Assembly: GCA_964367715.1 (NCBI GenBank)
Contig: CAYIYO010000059.1
Coordinates: 1-11,588 of the forward strand
Source of the DNA: CAYIYO01 sp964367715
GTDB lineage: Bacteria; Chlamydiota; Chlamydiia; Chlamydiales; Criblamydiaceae
DNA: 11,588 bases
Reading direction: 5' to 3'
In this document: piece after piece, positions 6,517 to 11,588 of the stretch
Layout of the letters: every line of letters begins with the position of its first letter
How positions within the stretch are numbered: position 1 is the stretch's first letter
Made by a program: the position numbers and the translations under genes
The notes under the pieces: generated by a model
Told to the model about the DNA's origin: nothing
The model's database searches: none
Seen by the model: only the letters and a program-made list of their open reading frames with translations

Positions 6517-6888
6517 TTACTTAGGACGTTTCGCCCCGTACTTGGATCTTCCTTGTTTACGGTCTTTTACAGCCGCACAGTCTAATGCTCCACGTACGAT
6601 ATGGTAACGTACGCCGGGTAGATCTTTTACACGACCGCCTCTAACGAGAACGATGCTGTGTTCTTGTAGGTTATGGCCTTCACCACCAATGTAAGCGATG
6701 ATTTCCTGTCCTGTTGACAAGCGTACCCAAGCCACTTTACGAAGCGCAGAGTTAGGCTTCTTAGGTGTTTTGGTTTTCACCTGCAGGCAGACTCCACGAC
6801 GTTGCGGACATTTCTGCAATGCAGGAGACTTACTGCGTTGTTTCTTTGCTTCGCGCGGTTTGCGAACGAGCTGGTTCGTTGTCGGCAT
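6517..6888 (-). CDS. rpsL: 30S ribosomal protein S12
   Basis: S12 sits at the decoding centre and controls translational accuracy. The 123-residue protein matches the family throughout: PTTNQLVRKPR at the start, CPQRRGVC, TPKKPNSALRK (41-51), IGGEGHNLQEHS, RVKDLPGVRYH (86-96) and a basic C-terminus SKYGAKRPK. The two positions where streptomycin-resistance mutations usually arise, K43 and K88, are wild-type lysines, so nothing in S12 predicts resistance. It is the first gene of the operon. The ATG at 6888 has AGGAG 10 nt upstream, and a strong promoter lies at 6964-6991. Confidence 0.98.
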   Translation of the reverse strand: MPTTNQLVRKPREAKKQRSKSPALQKCPQRRGVCLQVKTKTPKKPNSALRKVAWVRLSTGQEIIAYIGGEGHNLQEHSIVLVRGGRVKDLPGVRYHIVRGALDCAAVKDRKQGRSKYGAKRPK

Positions 6889-6931
6889 CGACGCCTTTCT
6901 CCTGTTAATAATGAATCAAAAATATCCTTGG

Positions 6932-6947
6932 GTAGAAACAATTCTAC
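6932..6947 (-). promoter_or_regulatory. Small hairpin in the rpsL leader
   Basis: GTAGAA (6932-6937) and TTCTAC (6942-6947) form a perfect 6-bp stem with a 4-nt loop. It lies within the approximately 70-nt leader between the predicted transcription start and rpsL. It could affect leader stability or regulation, but no known ribosomal protein site is recognisable. Confidence 0.35.
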
Positions 6948-6963
6948 TTAGGAATATGGAAGG

Positions 6964-6991
6964 ATTATAGGAGTATTTTCTTTTTTTGCAA
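6964..6991 (-). promoter_or_regulatory. Promoter of the rpsL-rpsG-fusA-rpsJ operon
   Basis: A perfect TATAAT -10 box (minus strand, 6964-6969) lies 16 bp from TTGCAA at 6986-6991. Initiation near 6957 would give a 5' leader of about 70 nt before rpsL. The strong -10 fits a highly expressed ribosomal operon. Confidence 0.72.
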
Positions 6992-7071
6992 AGGAATTAC
7001 GCAGTTGTTAGCCTGCTCAATGAAAGTTAATTTTTTAAATAATTTATTTTATATCGTTCGTGATCAGGGAG

Positions 7072-7746
7072 CTAAGGCTGAACGGCAGGAAGCTCTTTGA
7101 CATCTTTTAGGCCAAAATGGGCAAGAAACTCTTGCGTAATGCCAAAAAGTGTGGGGCGTCCAGGGGCTTCCATCTTTCCTACAGCAGCGATCAGGCTGCG
7201 TTCTAACAAAGAAACAATGACGCCTGACGAGTCCACACCCCGGATGCTTTCGATTTGCGGGCGTGTGATGGGCTGGCGGTAGGCAATGATGGCCAAGACC
7301 TCTGCTGCCGCCTGGGATAGGCGTTCTGTGCGCTTGTTTCGATAGAGAAGATCTAGGTAAGGACTGAACTCCTCACAGGTCCTTAGCAAGTACCCTTCCC
7401 CAATTTCTTCAAGGCGGAATCCGCGTTGATGCACGAGATATTCTGTCTGTAATTCATATAAAATATCTTTTAGTTGACGAGGTTTTAGCGGATACAGCTC
7501 GTCGGCAATTTCCCGTATTTTATTGAAGGAAAGAGGTTCGTTGCTGGAAAAAAGCAGGGCTTCGATCATGCGCTTGACCTGATGGCAGCGATTTTTTTCG
7601 TATTGGTCCATCTTCTGTGCTTCTTCCGCTTTTTCGAGGATACCTGGGAGAGAGGCTTGCATATAGGTATCTGGGCGTGGACTAGAGATTTTTTTTAGCG
7701 TGGACGTTTCCATCTCTTCTTCAAAAAGATTAATCTCGTTGCTCAT
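7072..7746 (-). CDS. scpB: Segregation and condensation protein B
   Basis: ScpB is the paired winged-helix subunit that dimerises and binds the kleisin ScpA in the SMC-ScpAB complex, which organises and separates replicated chromosomes. With the start at 7746 the protein has 224 residues. A winged-helix region begins near KRMIEALLFSSNEPLS (58-73), and the most conserved block, LSQAAAEVLAIIAYRQPITR to RGVDSSGVI, spans 143-177, followed by GRPTLFGITQEFL (196-208). About 55 residues precede the first domain, where family members usually have about ten. I prefer this start to the in-frame ATG at 7806 because GGAG lies 6 nt upstream, and the overlap with scpA is then 17 bp rather than 77, typical of translational coupling. 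I see no clear terminator after its stop. Confidence 0.93.
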   Translation of the reverse strand: MSNEINLFEEEMETSTLKKISSPRPDTYMQASLPGILEKAEEAQKMDQYEKNRCHQVKRMIEALLFSSNEPLSFNKIREIADELYPLKPRQLKDILYELQTEYLVHQRGFRLEEIGEGYLLRTCEEFSPYLDLLYRNKRTERLSQAAAEVLAIIAYRQPITRPQIESIRGVDSSGVIVSLLERSLIAAVGKMEAPGRPTLFGITQEFLAHFGLKDVKELPAVQP

Positions 7747-8467
7747 TATTTTCTCCGGTGGGGGTGATGACGATGATGCGGCCGGTGTCGATTTCTTTTG
7801 CCACACAGGCCACCCCGATCTTCATGAGTTCTAAAATTCCTAAAAAGGTGACAATCAGTTCTTCTTTACACATATCGCTAGAAAAGAGTTCTTCAAAATA
7901 GAGGGGACTGCGTGTGTGAAGAAGGGATTTGATCAGGCGTATCTTGTCGGCAACGCGGTATTCTTCTTCGTGGATGGAGCCGCCATGTTCTTTTGCTTTG
8001 ACGAGGATCTCTTGAAAGAGGGAGGCGAGATCTTCGAGAGAGAGGTGTTCGATCCCTAAAGGCTTTTTTACTTCGATATTTCCCCCAGAGCCGCGTGGAT
8101 AGTAGGAGCTTTGGTGCTGTTCTCGTTGGGAAAGCTCTTTTCCAGCTTGTTTAAAGCGACAGTATTCAATGAGTTGATGGATGACTTCAAAATGGGGGTC
8201 GGGGCCTTCGTTTTCTTCAGTTGTAAGCTGTTCATGTTTAGGAAGAAGCATTCGACTTTTAAGCCATAGAAGGTTAGCGAGGGTTCCAACGAACTCAGCG
8301 CCGATATCCAAAGAGGCTGTTTTTAGCTCTTTGATGAACCCTTCGGTGATCAGGCGAAGGCGGACATCGGTGATGTCGACCTCGGTTTTTTGGGCCAGGT
8401 AGAGGAGGAATTCGAGAGGGCCTTCGAAGTTGTCGATGGAGATGGTGTACTGGTCTTGATTACGCAT
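7730..8467 (-). CDS. scpA: Segregation and condensation protein A (kleisin)
   Basis: ScpA is the kleisin that bridges the SMC heads and holds ScpB; the complex acts on nucleoid DNA. The 245-residue protein shows the family N-terminus FEGPLEFLLYLAQKTEVDI (14-32), the motif LLWLKSRMLLP (66-76), a charged central linker and a C-terminal winged-helix segment (about 175-235, with YFEELF and FLGILELMKIG). The ATG at 8467 begins just before the conserved region. No Shine-Dalgarno sequence precedes it; instead a good promoter -10 box ends 7 bp upstream, suggesting a leaderless message. It is the first gene of the scpA-scpB pair, transcribed divergently from ctp. SMC itself is not in the window. Confidence 0.95.
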   Translation of the reverse strand: MRNQDQYTISIDNFEGPLEFLLYLAQKTEVDITDVRLRLITEGFIKELKTASLDIGAEFVGTLANLLWLKSRMLLPKHEQLTTEENEGPDPHFEVIHQLIEYCRFKQAGKELSQREQHQSSYYPRGSGGNIEVKKPLGIEHLSLEDLASLFQEILVKAKEHGGSIHEEEYRVADKIRLIKSLLHTRSPLYFEELFSSDMCKEELIVTFLGILELMKIGVACVAKEIDTGRIIVITPTGENNEQRD

Positions 8468-8474
8468 AGTGGGG

Positions 8475-8503
8475 ATAATAATCTATTTTAGGACAAACGG
8501 CAA
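8475..8503 (-). promoter_or_regulatory. Predicted scpA promoter, likely leaderless
   Basis: On the minus strand TTGCCG (8498-8503) and TATTAT (8475-8480) are separated by exactly 17 bp. Only 7 bp lie between the -10 box and the scpA ATG, so initiation would fall at or next to the A of the start codon. Confidence 0.5.
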
Positions 8504-8655
8504 GAATTTGAAGGGAAAGTTTATAAATTTTTTATTATTAACTAATTAATAATATAAGTAAACTATTTATTTTTATATTTTAAAATTTAAAGTATTAACA
8601 TTAATTAATTGTTAAAAAAGGTGTGTAATTTGTTAATTAGCATGTTTTGGATCCG
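8504..8655. other. AT-rich divergent intergenic region
   Basis: This stretch between the scpA and ctp promoters is almost entirely A and T, with recurring TTAATTAA-like strings (for example around 8540, 8602 and 8635). It holds no reading frame of interest. It could favour DNA bending, UP-element contacts or nucleoid-protein binding, but no specific operator can be named. Confidence 0.5.
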
Positions 8656-8684
8656 TTGTAAGTTTATGCAGTAAAAGATATAAT
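8656..8684 (+). promoter_or_regulatory. Promoter of ctp
   Basis: TTGTAA (8656-8661) and a perfect TATAAT (8679-8684) are separated by 17 bp. Transcription would start near 8691, giving a leader of about 63 nt. Confidence 0.72.
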
Positions 8685-8692
8685 TATTTTTA

Positions 8693-8720
8693 GGATGACC
8701 ATTTCTAAAAATTGGTCTCC
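8693..8720 (+). promoter_or_regulatory. Hairpin at the 5' end of the ctp leader
   Basis: GGA-t-GACCA (8693-8701) pairs with TGGTCTCC (8713-8720), an 8-bp stem with one bulged T. It begins within a few bases of the predicted transcript start, so it would cap the mRNA 5' end or, as DNA, serve as an operator. The ribosome binding site (GGAG, 6 nt before the ATG) is outside the stem. Confidence 0.4.
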
Positions 8721-8753
8721 ACTCGATTTTTATCACAATTTGCGGAGTAGAGA

Positions 8754-10802
8754 ATGATTTTTCGTTCGTTTTTCAGTGCAGCAATTCTTAGCTCTACTTT
8801 TATTTTACATTCACTTTCATCGGAAGAGCCCACATTATTAAAATCAGAAGATGTGCAAAAAGTGATGGATCAAGTCTTTAGCCAGCACGTGAACAAAAAA
8901 GAAATGACAGCGGATATCGTCCGCAATTCATTTAAAGTTTACATTGATCAGTTTGATCCCGATCGCGTCTATCTCCTCCAAAGTGAAGTCGATCCTTATC
9001 TCAATGTTAGTCCCACCAAGATGAAAGCGATTATTCAACAATATAAAAACAATGATTTCTCCGCTTATAAAGATCTCAATCAAGTGTTTGAGAACGCAAT
9101 TGTCCGGGCGCGTCTTTATCGCACGACCCTCGAGCAGCAGCAAATGAACTTTTTTAAAAATTCCGGAAAACAGGCGACGGAAGAGGAAGGCTATCTTCCT
9201 TTTGCGCGCACGTTAGACGAACTGCAAGCGCGACAAAAGCAACAGTTAGAACATTTTGTCGAAGTAGAAGTTAGCCGCTTTGGAGAAGGATTGGTAAAGA
9301 AGAAGGAAGCACAATTAATCAGTTTCTACGACAAGTACCTACGCAACCAAGAAAATCCCTACCTTTTTGTCGATGCAAATGAAAAGCCGATGAAAGCGGA
9401 AGCAAAACAAAACATTTTTATTATGCATGTCATTAAATCCATTGCCAGCAGTCTCGACGCTCATACTACCTTCTTCGATCAGACAGAAGCCAGCGATCTG
9501 CGTGTGCGACTAGAGAAGTCGATCGATGGAGTGGGGATCGTTTTAAAACAAGATATTGACGGTCTCATCATCGCAGAACTGCTCGAAAATAGTCCTGCCC
9601 AACGCAGTGGGCTTGTAAAAGTAAATGATTACTTGGTGGAAATTGACGGACAAAAAGTCGCCGAAACCTCTGTTAAAGAGGCGATGCGCCAGCTGCAAGG
9701 AAAAAATGGAACGACCGTTTCGTTAGTCCTCCAACGTGAAATTGCGGAGGGAAGCACTCCGACGCCGAAAGTTATTCGTCTCACCCTCAAACGAGAAGCC
9801 ATCACTGTCAACGAAGGCCGCGCAAAAGCTTCCTATGAAACGTTTGGCAATGGGATCATCGGAATTATTCGATTGGACTCCTTTTATCAGGGGGAGAACG
9901 GTGTCACGAGCGAAAAAGATGTACGCGATGCAATTGCAGAGCTGCAGCAAAAGGGGAATCTACGTGGATTGATTCTGGATCTTCGTGAAAATAGTGGGGG
10001 ATTCCTCACCCAAGCAGTGAAGGTTGCGGGACTTTTTATAACCAATGGCGTTGTCGTCATTTCAAAATACTCGAACGGAGAAGAGCGTTATTATCGAGAC
10101 ATGGATGGTAAGGTTTCTTATGAAGGGCCGATGATAATTTTAACGTCCAAGGCAACGGCGTCAGCTGCAGAAATTGTTGCGCAAGCGTTGCAAGACTACG
10201 GAGTGGCCTTGATTGTTGGCGATGAGCAAACATATGGAAAAGGGACGATCCAGAGTCAAACAGTGACAGACGACGATGGAAAAAATTCGTACTTTAAAGT
10301 CACAGTAGGCAAATATTATACAGTGTCGGGGAAAACTCCTCAGCTTGAAGGAGTAAAAGCCGATATTGTCGTTCCAGGGCCTTATAGTTTTGAGGTGTTT
10401 GGAGAGGAGTATCTCGATAATCCCGTCAGTGAAGATACGATCGATCCCGCCTACCACGACAGTCTAAAAGATATCGATCCCGGCCTGCGTCCTTGGTATT
10501 TGCGCTATTACATGCCGACATTGCAGTCGAAGTCGCAGGAATTAAAAAAAGAATTAGTAGGATTGAAGAAAAATAGTAGTTACCGGATCGCTAACAACAA
10601 AAACTATCAATTGTTTCTTAAATCCAAAGAACAAGGGAAAGAGGGATCTTCTTTGGGTAGTGAAAATTTTGGAAAGGAAGATCCTCAACTCCATGAAACG
10701 ATTAACATCGCCAAAGACATGATTGTCTTCGAATCAAAACTTGGGGAAACTGCAAATGCCTCTGATACAACTGCAATAACCCCTATTTCGCCTCGTTACT
10801 AA
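8754..10802 (+). CDS. tsp: Carboxy-terminal processing protease Ctp/Tsp (S41, CT441-like)
   Basis: This is a periplasmic serine protease that recognises C-termini of misfolded or tagged proteins. The 682-residue protein starts with a signal-peptide-like segment (1 to about 23, MIFRSFFSAAILSSTFILHS then polar EE). An N-terminal helical domain (about 30-250) follows, then a PDZ domain (about 256-345) and the S41 protease core with GLILDLRENSGG (405-416). The catalytic block has S470 in ATASAAE, D481 in QDYG, K496 in TYGKG and Q500. The S-to-K distance of 26 and K-to-Q of 4 match what I recall for C. trachomatis CT441 (S455, K481, Q485), one longer than E. coli Tsp. A Tsp-type C-terminal domain follows. 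GGAG lies 6 nt before the ATG at 8754. All catalytic residues are present, so it should be active. Confidence 0.96.
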   Translation: MIFRSFFSAAILSSTFILHSLSSEEPTLLKSEDVQKVMDQVFSQHVNKKEMTADIVRNSFKVYIDQFDPDRVYLLQSEVDPYLNVSPTKMKAIIQQYKNNDFSAYKDLNQVFENAIVRARLYRTTLEQQQMNFFKNSGKQATEEEGYLPFARTLDELQARQKQQLEHFVEVEVSRFGEGLVKKKEAQLISFYDKYLRNQENPYLFVDANEKPMKAEAKQNIFIMHVIKSIASSLDAHTTFFDQTEASDLRVRLEKSIDGVGIVLKQDIDGLIIAELLENSPAQRSGLVKVNDYLVEIDGQKVAETSVKEAMRQLQGKNGTTVSLVLQREIAEGSTPTPKVIRLTLKREAITVNEGRAKASYETFGNGIIGIIRLDSFYQGENGVTSEKDVRDAIAELQQKGNLRGLILDLRENSGGFLTQAVKVAGLFITNGVVVISKYSNGEERYYRDMDGKVSYEGPMIILTSKATASAAEIVAQALQDYGVALIVGDEQTYGKGTIQSQTVTDDDGKNSYFKVTVGKYYTVSGKTPQLEGVKADIVVPGPYSFEVFGEEYLDNPVSEDTIDPAYHDSLKDIDPGLRPWYLRYYMPTLQSKSQELKKELVGLKKNSSYRIANNKNYQLFLKSKEQGKEGSSLGSENFGKEDPQLHETINIAKDMIVFESKLGETANASDTTAITPISPRY

Positions 10803-10832
10803 ACGGTCAAATAAGGAAAGTATAAATTATCG

Positions 10833-10862
10833 TTGCGATAAAATCGTCGGATGATTTAGAGT
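10833..10862 (+). promoter_or_regulatory. Possible promoter of tRNA-Phe
   Basis: TTGCGA (10833-10838) and TAGAGT (10857-10862) are 18 bp apart, placing initiation about 7 nt before the tRNA. Both boxes are imperfect. Because no terminator separates ctp from the tRNA, the tRNA could also be processed from ctp read-through. Confidence 0.33.
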
Positions 10863-10875
10863 TTTAGTTCCATTT

Positions 10876-10948
<73 letters not shown>

Positions 10949-10952
10949 CTTT

Positions 10953-10994
10953 AGTGGGATAAATACGGCTTGAGTATTTATCCCACTTTTTTTT
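10953..10994 (+). terminator. Rho-independent terminator after tRNA-Phe
   Basis: A perfect 14-bp stem (10953-10966 with 10974-10987) and 7-nt loop GGCTTGA are followed by a run of eight T residues (10987-10994). It ends the tRNA transcript, and possibly ctp read-through. Confidence 0.95.
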
Positions 10995-11005
10995 GCCTTT
11001 GAATA

Positions 11006-11034
11006 TTGATAAGTATTTCTGTTGTATATATACA
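11006..11034 (+). promoter_or_regulatory. Promoter-like sequence before the small reading frame
   Basis: TTGATA (11006-11011) and TATACA (11029-11034) are separated by 17 bp. Each differs from consensus at one position. Initiation near 11041 would place a GAGG (11046-11049) and the TTG codon at 11058 just downstream. Confidence 0.42.
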
Positions 11035-11057
11035 CTACTGCAAACGAGGTTTGTGAT

Positions 11058-11168
11058 TTGAACGAAGAACATGCTCGTTTTCAAATAAATTACTTTGTGG
11101 AGCATGATATTTGGCTTGGTGATAAGGAAAGCAAACAATTATTGGAAAAGGAAGCTTTTACATATTAA
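11058..11168 (+). CDS. Possible small ORF or gene fragment, 36 codons
   Basis: I do not recognise this product. If translation starts at the TTG at 11058 (GAGG 8 nt upstream), it gives 36 acidic residues beginning MNEEHARFQINYFVEHDIWL and ending EKEAFTY; it reads like a soluble helical segment rather than random translation. The open frame extends upstream in frame to about 11013, so it may instead be the 3' end of a broken gene. Its TAA stop overlaps the stop of the convergent AbiEii-like remnant by two bases within TTAA. It could be a short protein of an accessory element, part of a decayed gene, or non-coding. Confidence 0.3.
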   Translation: MNEEHARFQINYFVEHDIWLGDKESKQLLEKEAFTY

Positions 11169-11575
11169 GCTGGAAAATCAAGGTAAACCTCAATGGATCT
11201 TGACAGTTCCAAAATAACATGTTCAAACCTAATTTGTTTTTTACCCATAGCAGAAAGGAAGTTATTCCAACGTTGTTGAGTTTCTTTGTTTTCATAAAAT
11301 GCTGCTGTAAATGCTATGGGGCGTTTGAGAGGGGTTTTGCGATTTGCAAATACTTCGTGAATGGCAATATTTAGCTTATCTGGCTGTATCTCGTGGTTCT
11401 TTAAGATGGTCCACAAATCATAAAAGTCCTTCATACGAGTATTAACGAGAGCGAGTTTTACCACTGATTCGAGTTTTTCAGCTATAACGGTTTCCAAGGT
11501 ATAACTCAGTAAAGCTGGTTCTGGCATATCTAAAAGGGTTCGAAACAGTTTGTATAAATCTATACATATCTGATA
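11165..11575 (-). pseudogene. C-terminal remnant of an AbiEii-family nucleotidyltransferase (type IV toxin)
   Basis: The translated segment carries the conserved C-terminal signature of the AbiEii/PF08843 family: RTLLDMPEPALLSY, then TLETVIAEKLESVVKLALVN and TRMKDFYDLWTIL. In intact relatives this follows an N-terminal nucleotidyltransferase domain with a GSxxD-type active site, which is absent here. The first ATG in frame (11527) lies inside the conserved block. In-frame codons continue upstream to 11575, where a TAG (11576-11578) interrupts the frame; the other two minus-strand frames there also contain stops. I therefore read it as a truncated, probably inactive toxin remnant of about 136 codons. 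AbiEii toxins normally pair with an AbiEi-type antitoxin encoded just upstream; that would lie beyond the window if it exists. A short, separately expressed protein from 11527 (120 residues) cannot be excluded. Confidence 0.75.
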
Positions 11576-11588
11576 CTATCTATTCAAA

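Noticed and set aside
6517..6888. S12 substitutions linked to streptomycin resistance
   Set aside because: K43 and K88 are both wild-type.
7747..7806. Longer scpB start at 7806
   Set aside because: It would overlap scpA by 77 bp and lacks support, whereas the ATG at 7746 has GGAG at 6 nt and a typical 17-bp overlap.
8521..8640. AT-rich TTAATTAA-like strings as a CRISPR array, origin or iteron set
   Set aside because: The strings are irregular in length and spacing, lack a conserved repeat unit and resemble ordinary AT-rich promoter-upstream DNA.
10827..10841. Hairpin TTATCG-TTG-CGATAA as a ctp terminator
   Set aside because: The stem is perfect but only 6 bp with a 3-nt loop, and no T-run follows on either strand.

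Overview
The window looks like a chromosomal segment from a member of the Chlamydiae, most likely an environmental, amoeba-associated lineage rather than Chlamydia itself. Three things point there: (1) the ribosomal cluster runs rpsL-rpsG-fusA-rpsJ with no tuf and with S10 as its last gene, an order I recall from Chlamydia trachomatis (CT439-CT436); (2) a carboxy-terminal processing protease of the CT441 type, with the Ser-26-Lys-4-Gln spacing of that enzyme, lies beside it; (3) a birA/rodA divergent pair, which I recall as CT725/CT726. The genus assignment is inference.

Layout, left to right. 1-104: no gene. 105-872 (-): biotin-protein ligase birA. 885-2027 (+): cell-wall glycosyltransferase rodA, with start codons only 12 bp from birA. 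2027-2467 (+): a 146-residue protein of unknown function translationally coupled to rodA. 2468-2551: terminator region with a 9-bp tandem repeat. 2552-3232 (-): an unrecognised lysine-rich coiled-coil protein. 3320-6888 (-): the str-type operon rpsL, rpsG, fusA, rpsJ, with a strong promoter at 6964-6991, a structured 183-bp rpsL-rpsG spacer and a perfect-stem terminator after rpsJ. 7072-8467 (-): scpA and scpB, overlapping by 17 bp, with a promoter placed so close to scpA that the mRNA may be leaderless. 8468-8753: an AT-rich divergent intergenic region. 8754-10802 (+): the periplasmic protease ctp/tsp. 10876-10948 (+): tRNA-Phe(GAA), closed by a 14-bp stem terminator. 10995-11588: an accessory-looking tail holding a 36-codon reading frame with its own promoter-like sequence and, on the other strand, a truncated AbiEii-family nucleotidyltransferase (type IV toxin) remnant.

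Functionally the window is mostly housekeeping: translation (S12, S7, EF-G, S10, tRNA-Phe), chromosome segregation (ScpA/ScpB, the kleisin and winged-helix partners of SMC), envelope growth and division (RodA), lipid-pathway cofactor attachment (BirA) and periplasmic proteolysis (Ctp). I see no clear new defence or mobile system. The points most worth a second look are the toxin remnant next to tRNA-Phe, the possible leaderless scpA transcript, the structured rpsL-rpsG spacer, the two unrecognised proteins flanking the convergent terminator, and the face-to-face ribosome binding sites between birA and rodA.
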